Assembly: GCF_005116675.2 (NCBI RefSeq)
Contig: NZ_CP050699.1
Span: forward strand, 5,078,501-5,142,500
Direction of reading: 5' to 3'
Source: Desulfosediminicola ganghwensis
Lineage (GTDB): Bacteria; Desulfobacterota; Desulfobulbia; Desulfobulbales; Desulfocapsaceae
Length of the DNA stretch: 64,000 nucleotides
This document shows positions 1 to 9,071 of the stretch, piece by piece; the first letter of the stretch is position 1, and every line of letters begins with the position of its first letter. The translations under genes were made by a program, and so were the position numbers. The notes under the pieces are model-generated. The model searched no databases. It was not told the origin of the DNA and saw only the letters and a program-made list of their open reading frames with translations.

Positions 1-2779
1 CGGTCACTCCTGGTGGCACACGCAGAGAGGAATCCTTCACATCCTGAGCTTTTTCCCCGAAGATTGCTCTCAGCAGCTTCTCTTCCGGTGAAAGTACGGT
101 TTCACCTTTCGGGGTGACTTTACCCACCAGAGTGTCGCCGGCTTTCACTTCAGCTCCGATACGGACGATACCGGACTCATCGAGGTTTCTCAGAGTCTCT
201 TCACTGACATTCGGGATATCGCGGGTGATTTCCTCTTTGCCAAGCTTGGTGTCCCGGGCCATGGTCTCAAAAACCTCGATATGTACCGAGGTAAAGGTAT
301 CCTCCCGCAACAACCGTTCGTTGACAAGGATTGAATCCTCAAAGTTGAAACCGCGCCATGGCATGAAAGCGATGGTAACGTTTTTACCAAGCGCCAGTTC
401 ACCAAGTTCACATGATGGACCATCCGCAAGCACTGTACCTTCGGTAACACGTTGTCCCGGCAGGGCCAGAGGTCTCTGGTTAAAGCAGGTATTCTGATTG
501 GATTTCTTATATTTCTCGAGACGGTACACGGCAACACCGGTATCATAACCGTCCACACCAGGCTTATCGTAGCGTATCACGATACGGTTAGCATCCGACT
601 CTTCTACCACACCTTCACCGGCTGCAAGCAGACATGCCCCGGAATCGCGGGCTACATAGCTCTCCATACCAGTACCGACCAGCGGTGAACGGGTTATGAG
701 CAGAGGTACAGCCTGTCGCTGCATGTTCGAGCCCATCAAGGCACGGTTAGCATCATCGTTTTCCAGAAAGGGGATAAGCGATGTGGCGACGGAAACGAGC
801 TGGTTTGGCGCGATATCCATGTAGGTGACGCTGTCGGCATTTGCGGTGACAACCTCACCTTCCTCCCGAACAACCAGATTTCCTTCGGCAATTTCCTTAT
901 CACCACCTTCCTTCATCAAGGCCGGGGCGATAATCTGATTCTGCTCCTGCAGTGCACTCAGATATTTGATCTGGTCAGAAACGATTCTGTCATCAACCTT
1001 GCGATACGGAGTCTCAATGAAGCCGTATGGGTTAATGCGCGCATATGTTGCAAGCGAGACGATCAGTCCGATATTCGGCCCCTCAGGAGTCTCAACGGGA
1101 CATATACGTCCGTAGTGTGTCGGATGTACGTCACGAACTTCAAATCCTGCACGTTCGCGGGAAAGACCACCCGGTCCGAGCGCTGACAGACGGCGCTTAT
1201 GGGTCACCTCGGACAATGGGTTGGTCTGATCCATAAACTGGGACAGCTGGGAGGTTCCGAAGAACTCCTTGATGGCAGCAGAGATCGGCTTGGGATTGAC
1301 CAGGTCATGTGGCATCAACGTCTCGACATCCTGAAGAGTCATTCTCTCCTTGATGGCGCGCTCCATTCTGACCAGGCCCATGCGGTACTGGTTTTCAACC
1401 AGCTCACCTACCGTACGAACTCTTCTGTTACCGAGATGATCGATATCATCTACAGCACCCTGGCTGTCTTTAAGACGAACAAGATATTTAATCGATTGGA
1501 CAATATCTTCTTTGGTAAGAGCACGGTTTTCGATATCGATATCGAGACCAAGTCTGGCGTTGATCTTGTATCGACCTACTTCCGAGAGATCGTAGAGATC
1601 TGCGTTAAAGAAAAGATTGTCAAAAAATCCCTGAGCAACCTCAATGGTTGGAGGACTTGATGGACGAAGTCTTCTATAGATTTCGAGAAGTGCTTCCTCG
1701 CTTGAAGCGACCTTATCAACCGAGAGGGTCTTGGAGAACGATTCGGAGTACTTAACACCATCAATGAACAATGTCTTGAACGAGGTGATACCGGCTGCCA
1801 CGAGAGTCTGGAGAACTGTTTCCGTGATCTCGGTGTTACAAAGTGCAAGCGGTTCCCCATCCTCAGGGTTGAGGATAGTCTCAGCCAACACCTTACCGGT
1901 AACCGATTCGACGGAAATACGCAGTTTGCTGATTTCATCCGTAGCAATCCGCTTCGCCATGGCCTTACTGATCTTACGGCCCGTCTTGGCTATAATCTCG
2001 CCATCAGCAGGAGACACCAGATCGTACTCAAGCCGTTGGCCGAGCATGATCTCCGGATCAAAATCAATAAAGAATTCCTCTCCCTCGATGCTTACGTTGC
2101 TGATAGGGTAGAACTCACTCAGCAGGGATTCTGCATCGTAGCCGATCGCTTTCAAGAGAGTAGTAACCGGAAATTTACGACGCCTGTCGATACGAACGTG
2201 AAGAACGTCCTTAATATCGAATTCGAGATCAATCCAGGAACCACGTACAGGGATAATACGGGCAGAGTAGAGCAGCTTACCACTGGCGTGAGTTTTACCG
2301 TTATCGTGGGTATAAAACAGACCTGGTGAACGCTGCAACTGCGAGACGATAACTCGCTCTGTACCATTAACTACAAAAACACCATCGGCGGTCATCATAG
2401 GCAGTGAGCCGAGAAAGACCTCCTGCTCTTTGATATCGCGAATGGTTTGAACACCGGTCTCCTCGTCTACATCAAAAGTGATGAGACGAACGACAATTTT
2501 CAGCGGGATCTCATACGTCATGCCCCGTTGCTGACATTCTTCAACGGTATATTTTGGCTCACCAAATTTATATCTGACGTATTCGAGGGAACAGAGTCCG
2601 TTAAAGTCGTTAATAGGGAAGACACTCTTGAAAATCGCCTCTAACCCGATGTCCTCTCGATCCTCCGGCTCAGTGTTAATCTGCAGGAATTCCTCATACG
2701 ATATTCTCTGCATTGAAATGAGATGAGGTGGCTCGATGATGTTGTCGGCCGTGGCAAAGTTCTTTCTAACTCGTTCCAT
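1..2779 (-). CDS. rpoB: DNA-directed RNA polymerase subunit beta (partial, 3' end outside window)
   Basis: Beta subunit of RNA polymerase, which forms one side of the catalytic cleft and the rifampicin-binding pocket. The frame runs unbroken from the ATG at 2779 ([17 protein letters not shown]) to base 1, so about 926 of the roughly 1,350 codons usual for the family are present and the carboxy end is missing. The rifampicin-region motif [13 protein letters not shown] lies near residue 506, followed by the conserved [20 protein letters not shown] segment near 560. A GAGG ribosome-binding site sits 7 bases before the ATG. It is the last visible gene of the superoperon; rpoC would be expected just beyond base 1. 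A long spacer with a hairpin separates it from rplL, as in other bacteria where rpoB expression is set partly by attenuation. Assignment is secure from sequence and context. Confidence 0.98.
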   Translation of the reverse strand, partial: MERVRKNFATADNIIEPPHLISMQRISYEEFLQINTEPEDREDIGLEAIFKSVFPINDFNGLCSLEYVRYKFGEPKYTVEECQQRGMTYEIPLKIVVRLITFDVDEETGVQTIRDIKEQEVFLGSLPMMTADGVFVVNGTERVIVSQLQRSPGLFYTHDNGKTHASGKLLYSARIIPVRGSWIDLEFDIKDVLHVRIDRRRKFPVTTLLKAIGYDAESLLSEFYPISNVSIEGEEFFIDFDPEIMLGQRLEYDLVSPADGEIIAKTGRKISKAMAKRIATDEISKLRISVESVTGKVLAETILNPEDGEPLALCNTEITETVLQTLVAAGITSFKTLFIDGVKYSESFSKTLSVDKVASSEEALLEIYRRLRPSSPPTIEVAQGFFDNLFFNADLYDLSEVGRYKINARLGLDIDIENRALTKEDIVQSIKYLVRLKDSQGAVDDIDHLGNRRVRTVGELVENQYRMGLVRMERAIKERMTLQDVETLMPHDLVNPKPISAAIKEFFGTSQLSQFMDQTNPLSEVTHKRRLSALGPGGLSRERAGFEVRDVHPTHYGRICPVETPEGPNIGLIVSLATYARINPYGFIETPYRKVDDRIVSDQIKYLSALQEQNQIIAPALMKEGGDKEIAEGNLVVREEGEVVTANADSVTYMDIAPNQLVSVATSLIPFLENDDANRALMGSNMQRQAVPLLITRSPLVGTGMESYVARDSGACLLAAGEGVVEESDANRIVIRYDKPGVDGYDTGVAVYRLEKYKKSNQNTCFNQRPLALPGQRVTEGTVLADGPSCELGELALGKNVTIAFMPWRGFNFEDSILVNERLLREDTFTSVHIEVFETMARDTKLGKEEITRDIPNVSEETLRNLDESGIVRIGAEVKAGDTLVGKVTPKGETVLSPEEKLLRAIFGEKAQDVKDSSLRVPPGVT

Positions 2780-3184
2780 AAATTATCCTCGAGGTTGCCT
2801 GTAATTTGTTACAAACTACTTAGCCCAGTCTGATTTCTAAAAATGATGGTTCAGCGTTTAGCTGAACAAAAAGGAAGTGATTAAAGTTTAGGATTTGAGT
2901 ATGAATTATGCGAAATGATAACTTTCGGGTAGTTCGTGTTAAGAATAAGCAGACTTTCGGTAAAAAAAAGCGATATTGCGGGACTGAACATACCTTTTCT
3001 CCTCTTTTATTTGTTTACTCAAATATAGAAACGGCAAAGATACATGTTTAATCGCTTGTAATTACTGAACATTTTTTTCGAATTTTTCGTACAGTCTAAA
3101 GCACGACACGCTACGTGGCAAAGCCCGTAGCGTGTCGTGTGTACCGATTGCAACCGCCGAAGCGTTTGCTTGCAAGTAAGTGGA
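2780..3184 (-). other. rplL-rpoB intergenic spacer (405 bases)
   Basis: Non-coding spacer between two co-directional genes of one operon. It is AT-rich and holds one strong inverted repeat near its rplL end (listed separately). No convincing coding frame was seen. A spacer of several hundred bases with an attenuator here is known from E. coli; its role in this organism is inferred from position. Confidence 0.6.
3101..3140 (-). terminator. Hairpin attenuator between rplL and rpoB
   Basis: Arms 3102-3115 and 3126-3139 pair perfectly over 14 bases, with a 10-base loop. On the minus strand the stem is followed only by TTTAGA, so the U-tract is short. That fits a partial terminator (attenuator) or an RNA-processing hairpin lowering rpoBC output relative to the ribosomal proteins, rather than a full stop. 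It begins 45 bases after the rplL stop codon. Confidence 0.6.
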
Positions 3185-3565
3185 CTACTTGATCTCTACA
3201 GTACCACCTACAGCTTCGATCTTGGTCTTGATCTCTTCGCACTCATCCTTGGAAGCAGCCTCTTTCAACGGAGCAGGTGCACCCTCAACCAGAGCCTTAG
3301 CCTCTTTCAGACCGAGACCGGTGATAGCGCGAACTTCTTTAATAACCTTGATCTTCTGATCTCCAGCAGCCGCCAGAATAGCGTCAAACTCAGTTTTCTC
3401 TTCTGCAGCAGCACCAGCATCTGCAGCACCACCGGCAACTGCAACAGCTACAGGAGCAGCAGCGGAAACACCGAATTTCTCTTCGAACTCTTTGATCAGT
3501 TCGGAGAGCTCGAGTACAGACATGTTGGAAATAAACTCAATTACATCTTCTTTAGTAATGGACAT
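3185..3565 (-). CDS. rplL: 50S ribosomal protein L7/L12
   Basis: L7/L12, the multicopy flexible stalk protein of the large subunit that recruits EF-Tu, EF-G and other GTPase factors. At 126 residues it has the normal family length. The order is as expected: a helical N-terminal dimerisation domain (about 1-35), an Ala/Val/Gly-rich hinge (about 36-55), and a C-terminal factor-binding domain with [20 protein letters not shown] at about 72-91. It lies 53 bases downstream of rplJ, which encodes the L10 base that carries L7/L12 dimers, and the two are made together. No oddities were seen. Confidence 0.98.
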   Translation of the reverse strand: MSITKEDVIEFISNMSVLELSELIKEFEEKFGVSAAAPVAVAVAGGAADAGAAAEEKTEFDAILAAAGDQKIKVIKEVRAITGLGLKEAKALVEGAPAPLKEAASKDECEEIKTKIEAVGGTVEIK

Positions 3566-3618
3566 TATAGAATACCTCGTTCAGAATTTTTTAACAATTC
3601 GTCTCAATTAATGATAAT

Positions 3619-4146
3619 TTAGGCGCCAGCCTGCTCTTTCTGCTCTTTGAGAGCGTTCAGTGCATAGCCAAAGGTACGTGGAACTCCGGTGAGTACCTGG
3701 ACAAGTCCGGTAGGTACACCGTTGAGTACGGACAGGAACTGTCCAAGAAGTACTTCTTTGGATGGCAGCTTGGACAGAGCAATAATTCCGTCCAGTTCAA
3801 GTTTCTCTCCTTCGAGAGCACCACTTCTGATCTTGAACTTCGCATGGTCTTCGGCAAATTTGGCAAGCACCTTTGCAGGTGCAACCGGATCCGAGTAGGC
3901 CATGATAACTGCGGTGGTTCCGACGAAATCGTCACTCAACGCGGCATTATCAGTATCAGCGGCAGCTCTTTTCAGGAGAGTGTTTTTGGCAATGCGAATC
4001 TCAGAATCACTCTTGCGTAATTCCACACGCAATTCTTGTAACTCAGAGACCTTCAAACCACAATAGTCGGCGACAACAGCAAAGCTAGCCCGGCTGAACG
4101 AGTCGTTCAATTCCGAAACTACCGTCGCTTTTTCATCACGATTCAA
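3619..4146 (-). CDS. rplJ: 50S ribosomal protein L10
   Basis: L10 anchors L7/L12 dimers to the 23S rRNA GTPase centre. At 175 residues it is of usual length, starting MNRDEKATVVSELNDSFSR. The rRNA-binding N-terminal domain occupies roughly residues 1-135, and the C-terminal helix (ALNALKEQKEQAGA) is the L7/L12 attachment helix. It is preceded by a 216-base spacer with a hairpin, the usual location of the L10 leader through which L10(L12)4 represses its own translation. Gene order rplK-rplA-rplJ-rplL is canonical. Confidence 0.97.
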   Translation of the reverse strand: MNRDEKATVVSELNDSFSRASFAVVADYCGLKVSELQELRVELRKSDSEIRIAKNTLLKRAAADTDNAALSDDFVGTTAVIMAYSDPVAPAKVLAKFAEDHAKFKIRSGALEGEKLELDGIIALSKLPSKEVLLGQFLSVLNGVPTGLVQVLTGVPRTFGYALNALKEQKEQAGA

Positions 4147-4323
4147 AGTGCTCCTCCCTATATAGAAGTTTTAATAGTTTTCGAAACAGCAGCTACAACG
4201 CTGATACGAACAAAAATGGTTACCCAATTTTGTCCATGTAGTAAGGCTTACGCCTTGCGTCTCGGCAGGTCACACCCTGATCGGCATGATTAAACACTTG
4301 TGTACCCGCTGTCTTCGACCAAA
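4147..4323 (-). promoter_or_regulatory. Probable L10 leader (rplJ 5' untranslated region)
   Basis: About 177 non-coding bases precede rplJ on the minus strand, downstream of the rplA hairpin. In many bacteria this position carries the structured L10 leader bound by the L10-L12 complex. I did not derive a full structure, so the call rests on position and known regulation of the operon. Confidence 0.4.
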
Positions 4324-4351
4324 AAGAGCATCAACCTGATGATTGATGCTC
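4321..4351 (-). terminator. Rho-independent terminator or attenuator after rplA
   Basis: Arms 4326-4334 and 4343-4351 form a perfect 9-base stem with an 8-base loop. On the minus strand the stem runs directly into TTTTTGG. It lies 11 bases past the rplA stop and before the L10 leader, so it would reduce read-through from rplKA into rplJL. Confidence 0.7.
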
Positions 4352-4362
4352 CGTCCAAAAAT

Positions 4363-5067
4363 TTACTTAATCATTGCCCTGATTTGCACAGGGTCGAGTT
4401 TAACGCCAGGTCCCATTGTTGTGGAAACAGTGATAGACCGGAGATAAACTCCTTTACTCGCTGAAGGTTTCAGCTGAATAATTTTCTCAATAAATGCGGT
4501 AACATTCTCGATTACTTTCTGTTCCCCAAAGGAGGTTTTACCAACGCCTGCGTGAATGATACCAGACTTGTCTACTTTGAAGTCAACCTTTCCGCCTTTA
4601 ATATCTTTGACAACATTGGCGACATCGAAGGTTACAGTACCGAGTTTTGCATTCGGCATAAGGTTACGTGGTCCGAGAATACGACCGATTTTACCAACAG
4701 TTCCCATCATGTCTGGAGTAGCAACTGTCTTATCGAACTCGAGCCAACCACCCTGGATTTTCTCAACAAGGTCGTCTGCACCAACAAAATCAGCACCCGC
4801 TTCTTTCGCCTCGGCCTCTTTAGGACCTTTAGCGAAAACCAGTACTCTGGTAACCTTACCGGTACCATGTGGCAGAACAACAGAAGAACGGATCATCTGA
4901 TCAGCGTGACGCGGATCTACTCCGAGCTTCATTGCGATGTCGAAGGTTTCGTCAAATTTAGCATAGCTCATAGAAAGAGCTTTTTTGATACCTTCTTCCA
5001 GAGAGTAAAGAACACTTTTATCTAATGTCTCAACTTTATTTTTATAATTTTTTCCGCGTTTCGGCAT
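4363..5067 (-). CDS. rplA: 50S ribosomal protein L1
   Basis: L1 forms the mobile L1 stalk that helps release deacylated tRNA from the E site; in many bacteria it also represses translation of the rplKA mRNA. The 234-residue length is typical. Conserved blocks include the start [10 protein letters not shown], the segment around [18 protein letters not shown] (about 131-148) and the C-terminal [15 protein letters not shown]. It follows rplK after 73 bases in the same transcription unit. A hairpin terminator follows it. Confidence 0.98.
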   Translation of the reverse strand: MPKRGKNYKNKVETLDKSVLYSLEEGIKKALSMSYAKFDETFDIAMKLGVDPRHADQMIRSSVVLPHGTGKVTRVLVFAKGPKEAEAKEAGADFVGADDLVEKIQGGWLEFDKTVATPDMMGTVGKIGRILGPRNLMPNAKLGTVTFDVANVVKDIKGGKVDFKVDKSGIIHAGVGKTSFGEQKVIENVTAFIEKIIQLKPSASKGVYLRSITVSTTMGPGVKLDPVQIRAMIK

Positions 5068-5140
5068 GATGCCTCCTACTTTGACAAAGCTAACAAGCTC
5101 AGTCAGCAGTGATTTTATGCAAATCTTTTGATTAACTTAA

Positions 5141-5566
5141 TTAATCTACTACAGTTATTCCGCAGCTACGGGCAGTACCTTCAACGATTTTCATCGCTGC
5201 ATCGATATCGTATGCGTTCAGGTCAGGCATTTTGATTTCCGCAATTTCGCGAACCTTGTCACGACCGAGCTCAGCTACACGCTCTGCTTTCGGATTACCG
5301 GAACCTTTTTGCAGGTTTGCTGCCTTGAGCAACAGAACGGATGCAGGCGGGGTCTTGGTAATATAACTGAAAGACCTATCCTGGTACACAGTGATAACAA
5401 CCGGAACGATTGTATCGCCGAGACTCTGGGTCTTTGCATTAAATGCCTTGCAGAACTCCATGATGTTCACACCATGCTGGCCCAGTGCAGGACCTACTGG
5501 CGGAGATGGGTTCGCTTTACCTGCAGGAATCTGCAGTTTAATGAATGCCATTGCTTTTTTGGCCAT
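5141..5566 (-). CDS. rplK: 50S ribosomal protein L11
   Basis: L11 binds the GTPase-associated region of 23S rRNA with L10-L12 and is needed for activation of ribosome-bound RelA. It has 141 residues, the normal length. The thiostrepton-region N-terminal signature [20 protein letters not shown] is visible at about residues 22-41, and the rRNA-binding C-terminal domain ends [17 protein letters not shown]. It is the first ribosomal protein gene after nusG, 90 bases downstream. Confidence 0.98.
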   Translation of the reverse strand: MAKKAMAFIKLQIPAGKANPSPPVGPALGQHGVNIMEFCKAFNAKTQSLGDTIVPVVITVYQDRSFSYITKTPPASVLLLKAANLQKGSGNPKAERVAELGRDKVREIAEIKMPDLNAYDIDAAMKIVEGTARSCGITVVD

Positions 5567-5656
5567 TTTTTCACTCCAACTAACAAGCTGTTTTCTATTT
5601 TATGCAATCCAAGATTAGATTGCCGCAGCTACGAATGGTATCGGTCTAGCTGCCTG

Positions 5657-6190
5657 TCAGGTATTGCTGACTTGAACAAACTCCAACTCAACGGGTGTTT
5701 CACGACCGAAGATAGATACCATAACGCGAACACGGCCTTTCTCAGGAAAGACCTCGTCAACAACGCCTTGAAAGTTAGCGAACGGTCCATCGATTACACG
5801 TACCGTTTCACCCACATCGAAGATGACTTTCGGCCTCGGTCTATCTGAGCCGTCTTGGATTCGACCTATAATTTTTGCTGCATCCTCGTCGGATATGGGG
5901 ACCGGATTGCGATCATCGCCGACAAAGCCGACTACTCTTGGCATGTTCTGGTGAATTGTATGCCAGGTCTGATCGTTCAATTCCATGCTAACAAGCATAT
6001 AACCAGGAAAGAACCTACGTGATGAGGTCTTCCTGGATCCCTTGATCATCTCAACTACCTGTTCTGTCGGTACGAGAATTTCGCCAAAGTACTCTTCGAG
6101 TCCTTCTTTACGAATCCTCTCTTCGAGGGTGGTCTTAACCTTGTCCTCAAACCCGGAGTGAACCTGAAGTATGTACCATTGCCTTGCCAT
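5657..6190 (-). CDS. nusG: Transcription termination/antitermination protein NusG
   Basis: NusG binds RNA polymerase through its N-terminal domain and Rho or ribosomal protein S10 through its KOW domain, coupling transcription to translation. The 177-residue protein starts MARQWYILQVHSGFEDKVK. The C-terminal KOW motif is FDVGETVRVIDGPFANFQG at about residues 123-141. It lies in the canonical secE-nusG-rplK order, 88 bases after secE. No unusual insertions are present. Confidence 0.98.
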   Translation of the reverse strand: MARQWYILQVHSGFEDKVKTTLEERIRKEGLEEYFGEILVPTEQVVEMIKGSRKTSSRRFFPGYMLVSMELNDQTWHTIHQNMPRVVGFVGDDRNPVPISDEDAAKIIGRIQDGSDRPRPKVIFDVGETVRVIDGPFANFQGVVDEVFPEKGRVRVMVSIFGRETPVELEFVQVSNT

Positions 6191-6278
6191 GAGTCAAATT
6201 TTTCCTCGAGTGTTTGAAAAAAGTTGGAGCAGTTCTATCAGCCTGGTCCGTCCTATCAAACTGGACCCCGGAATCATC

Positions 6279-6530
6279 CTATCGCAAGAGAGACGAAACA
6301 AGTTTACCGAGAAGAAGATCAACAGAACCAAGATACGCCGCCATTACAAATGTAAGCACAACTACGATTCCAGTCAGACCCAAGGTCATTTTTTTGTCCG
6401 GCCACACTATCTTGCCGAATTCAACCTTTACTTCTTCAATAAATTTTTTGATTTGAGCAGGTGCGAATGGTGATGGCTCCTTAACCTTAGCCACTGCATC
6501 AGTCTTTTTAGTCTTGGGTTTACCTGCCAT
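6279..6530 (-). CDS. secE: Preprotein translocase subunit SecE
   Basis: Small essential subunit of the SecYEG protein-conducting channel in the inner membrane. It has 83 residues. A charged cytoplasmic N-terminus is followed by the amphipathic helix FIEEVKVEFGKIVWPDKKM (about 30-48), which contains the conserved W-P pair, and one transmembrane helix (about 50-72). This single-helix form is the common one outside enterobacteria. It is encoded between tRNA-Trp and nusG, the usual bacterial arrangement. Confidence 0.95.
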   Translation of the reverse strand: MAGKPKTKKTDAVAKVKEPSPFAPAQIKKFIEEVKVEFGKIVWPDKKMTLGLTGIVVVLTFVMAAYLGSVDLLLGKLVSSLLR

Positions 6531-6624
6531 ATCATTATCCGAGAAGAGATTTACCTAGTTATTTCCAGCAAATAGAGGTCAAAAAAACTACGTACACCAA
6601 ACACAAAAACACCTGCCATAAAAA

Positions 6625-6701
6625 TGGCAGGCCAGGAGGGATTCGAACCCCCAACCCCCGGATTTGGAGTCCGGTGCTCTACCAATTAGAGCTACTGGCC
6701 T
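6625..6701 (-). tRNA. tRNA-Trp (anticodon CCA)
   Basis: The minus strand folds into a full cloverleaf. The acceptor stem AGGCCAG pairs with CTGGCCT, the T-loop is TTCGAAT, and the anticodon CCA sits in the loop CTCCAAA. The discriminator is G and the 3' CCA is encoded at 6625-6627. It lies between rpmG and secE inside the operon and is probably released by processing. Confidence 0.97.
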
Positions 6702-6709
6702 GTGTTTCG

Positions 6710-6859
6710 TTACTTAGTCTCCTTGTGCGGAGTATGACTCCGGCAGAAAGGACAATACTTCTTGAACTCAAGTTTGTTCGGAGTATTTTTCTTGTTTTTT
6801 GTGGTCGTATAGTTACGACGTTTGCATGTACCACATGCAAGGGTGACTATATCTCTCAT
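6710..6859 (-). CDS. rpmG: 50S ribosomal protein L33
   Basis: A 49-residue protein, read [20 protein letters not shown] and ending [14 protein letters not shown]33 is a small zinc-ribbon or zinc-less protein near the E site of the large subunit. This copy carries C9-x2-C12 and C36-x2-C39, so it is the zinc-binding (C+) type. It is short and easily missed by gene finders. The stop lies 8 bases before tRNA-Trp, and the start is 73 bases after tuf. The tuf-rpmG-tRNA-Trp-secE order is common outside enterobacteria. Confidence 0.95.
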   Translation of the reverse strand: MRDIVTLACGTCKRRNYTTTKNKKNTPNKLEFKKYCPFCRSHTPHKETK

Positions 6860-6880
6860 TCTGATCTTCCTATGCGAAAT

Positions 6881-6913
6881 TTACCCTGCCCGAATATACC
6901 CGAGGCAGGGTAA
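6881..6913 (-). terminator. Hairpin between tuf and rpmG
   Basis: Arms 6881-6890 and 6904-6913 are a perfect 10-base inverted repeat with a 13-base loop, 18 bases past the tuf stop. The trailing T-tract on the minus strand is weak (AAATTTCG), so it is more likely a partial terminator or processing/stability hairpin than a full terminator. Confidence 0.5.
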
Positions 6914-6931
6914 AATATTCTTGCGCCGCTA

Positions 6932-8122
6932 CTACTTAACGATCTTAGATACTACACCGGCGCCTACGGTTCTACCACCTTCGCGAATTGCGAAACGGAG
7001 ACCCTCGTCCATGGCAATAGGGGTGATCAGTTCTGCGGTAACAGATACATTATCACCTGGCATAACCATCTCGGTACCCTCTGGAAGGGTTACAATACCG
7101 GTAACGTCAGTTGTTCTAAAGTAGAACTGTGGACGATATCCGTTGAAGAATGGAGTATGACGTCCACCCTCGTCTTTACCGAGAATGTAACACTCTGCCT
7201 CAAAATTGGTGTGAGGGGTAATAGAACCTGGCTTGGCAAGAACCTGGCCACGCTCAATTTCTTCACGCTTAACACCACGAAGGAGAGCACCGATGTTGTC
7301 ACCCGCCTGTCCCTCATCAAGGAGCTTACGGAACATCTCTACACCAGTACAGGTGGTCTTCTGGGTCTCTTTGATACCGACGATCTCAACTTCCTCACCA
7401 ACCTTGATGATACCACGCTCTACACGACCGGTAGCAACGGTACCACGTCCGGAGATAGAGAATACATCTTCGATCGGCATCAAGAAAGGCATATCAACAT
7501 CACGCTCTGGTTCTGGCACGTAGCTATCTACTGCGTCCATGAGCTCCCAGATGCAAGCTGCCTTCTCTTCATCTTCCGGATTCTCAAGTGCGAGAAGGGC
7601 AGAACCCTGAACAAACGGAATATCATCACCAGGAAACTCATACTTGTCGAGCAGCTCACGGAGCTCCATCTCAACGAGTTCGATAAGTTCCTCATCGTCA
7701 ACCATGTCACACTTGTTCAGGAAGACAACGATAGCCGGAACACCTACCTGGCGAGCGAGCAGAATATGCTCACGGGTCTGAGGCATAGCACCATCGGTTG
7801 CGGCAACAACCAGGATCGCGCCGTCCATCTGAGCCGCACCGGTAATCATGTTCTTGATGTAATCAGCATGGCCAGGACAATCAACGTGAGCGTAGTGACG
7901 TTTATCAGTCTCATACTCTACGTGAGCGGTCGCGATGGTAATTCCACGCTCTTTCTCTTCTGGCGCTTTATCGATCTCACTGAAGTCAGTAAAAGATGCC
8001 TGACCTTTAGTAGACAAAACGCGGGTAATAGCTGCAGTCAGTGTGGTTTTACCATGATCGATGTGACCAACAGTACCGACATTGACATGCGGTTTAGTCC
8101 TTTCAAATTTTTGCTTTGACAT
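6932..8122 (-). CDS. tuf: Translation elongation factor Tu
   Basis: EF-Tu, the GTPase that delivers aminoacyl-tRNA to the ribosomal A site. It has 396 residues. The G1 P-loop GHIDHGKTT is at about 18-26, G3 DCPGHADY at about 80-87 and G4 NKCDMVD near 135. Domains 2 and 3 follow, ending [15 protein letters not shown]. It is encoded right after four tRNA genes, an arrangement like thrU-tyrU-glyT-thrT-tufB of E. coli, which joins supply of tRNA and its carrier in one transcript. Only one tuf gene is within this window. Confidence 0.98.
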   Translation of the reverse strand: MSKQKFERTKPHVNVGTVGHIDHGKTTLTAAITRVLSTKGQASFTDFSEIDKAPEEKERGITIATAHVEYETDKRHYAHVDCPGHADYIKNMITGAAQMDGAILVVAATDGAMPQTREHILLARQVGVPAIVVFLNKCDMVDDEELIELVEMELRELLDKYEFPGDDIPFVQGSALLALENPEDEEKAACIWELMDAVDSYVPEPERDVDMPFLMPIEDVFSISGRGTVATGRVERGIIKVGEEVEIVGIKETQKTTCTGVEMFRKLLDEGQAGDNIGALLRGVKREEIERGQVLAKPGSITPHTNFEAECYILGKDEGGRHTPFFNGYRPQFYFRTTDVTGIVTLPEGTEMVMPGDNVSVTAELITPIAMDEGLRFAIREGGRTVGAGVVSKIVK

Positions 8123-8180
8123 ATCTCTTGTCTCCTCAGGCCGTTGAAAGTTTTCTTATTCAATAGTATTCAAATAAAAC

Positions 8181-8256
<76 letters not shown>

Positions 8257-8284
8257 ACCTAAAACTACTTCTGTATAGACAGCA

Positions 8285-8360
8285 TGGAGCGGGAAACGAG
8301 ACTCGAACTCGCAACCCTCAGCTTGGAAGGCTGATGCTCTACCAATTGAGCTATTCCCGC
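8285..8360 (-). tRNA. tRNA-Gly (anticodon TCC)
   Basis: Minus-strand cloverleaf with acceptor GCGGGAA / TTCCCGC, anticodon TCC in the loop CTTCCAA and T-loop TTCGAGT. The CCA end is encoded at 8285-8287. Confidence 0.96.
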
Positions 8361-8393
8361 TCTATCTTAAAGTCTTCTACCATGCTGAAAGGA

Positions 8394-8478
8394 TGGTGGA
8401 GGGGGGAGGATTCGAACCTCCGAAGGCTGAGCCGACAGATTTACAGTCTGTTCCCTTTGGCCACTCGGGAACCCCTCC
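8394..8478 (-). tRNA. tRNA-Tyr (anticodon GTA)
   Basis: Class II tRNA of 85 bases with a long variable arm (CGGCTCAGCCTTCG), acceptor GGAGGGG / CCCCTCC and anticodon GTA in the loop CTGTAAA. The CCA end is encoded at 8394-8396. Confidence 0.96.
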
Positions 8479-8559
8479 TCGCTATTGAGCGCCTGAATAA
8501 AAGACAGGCACCTATTTATACCCTTCACAGCACTTTGTAAAGTACTTTTTATTTTTTTT

Positions 8560-8635
8560 TGGAGCTGGCGATGGGACTTGAACCCGCAACCTGCTGATTA
8601 CAAATCAGCTGCTCTGCCAATTGAGCTACGCCAGC
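8560..8635 (-). tRNA. tRNA-Thr (anticodon TGT)
   Basis: Minus-strand cloverleaf with acceptor GCTGGCG / CGCCAGC, anticodon TGT in the loop TTTGTAA and T-loop TTCAAGT. The CCA end is encoded at 8560-8562. It is the first gene of the operon, about 8 bases from the predicted transcription start. Confidence 0.96.
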
Positions 8636-8649
8636 TTACAAAGCACGGG

Positions 8650-8678
8650 AATATACACTTTCGGTATTGTTAATTCAA
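8650..8678 (-). promoter_or_regulatory. Sigma70-type promoter of the tRNA-tuf-rpoB operon
   Basis: On the minus strand, -35 TTGAAT (8673-8678) and -10 TATATT (8650-8655) are separated by exactly 17 bases. Transcription would start near 8643, just before tRNA-Thr(TGT). Confidence 0.75.
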
Positions 8679-9071
8679 CCTCTTTTTTCCATTTCTTTGT
8701 CTTTTTTTATACAAAAGTTCCTGCCCTACACTCAGCCAGCATGTGAGAAAAGCGATTTTACAGCAACTTGCAAAACCCATATAGAGTCAAAGGCAATTAT
8801 CGCTTTATGAGCTTTTTTTTTCAAGTGCTGAGACTGTGAATCCCGGCACCCTGTAAACATGCCACTGTTGAAGTACCGGACAACGGTACAACTTCACAAG
8901 CAATGGTAAGACCCTATTGCGATCCAGTCCAGTCCTGAGTTGCATTCTATTAATTTTTTTTATGCGCTTTCCAAACGCAAACCGCTCCACCTTCACCGCT
9001 AAACGCAAGAAGGCCGATCCCTGTCACAGGAATCGGCCTTCTTCTTATGCCATTAGCCATTAGCGCTAATC
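8679..9071. other. Intergenic region between qmoC and the tRNA-tuf operon
   Basis: About 390 bases without a supported gene. It holds the hairpin downstream of qmoC at 9007-9043. A 67-codon minus-strand frame at 8805-9008 has no recognisable features and is not called. Confidence 0.5.
9007..9043 (-). terminator. Hairpin downstream of qmoC
   Basis: A 12-base perfect inverted repeat (9007-9018 with 9032-9043) holds an inner 4-base stem (CCTG/CAGG), 29 bases past the qmoC stop. U-tracts are weak on both sides (CTTCTTAT on plus, GCGTTT on minus), but the stem is strong and the position fits the end of the qmo transcript. Confidence 0.6.

Noticed and set aside
7157..8119. A 320-codon open frame on the plus strand
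   Set aside because: Antisense shadow of tuf, caused by the same codon-bias effect.
8805..9008. A 67-codon minus-strand frame between qmoC and the tRNA cluster
   Set aside because: No convincing ribosome-binding site or family resemblance, and it overlaps the hairpin region downstream of qmoC.
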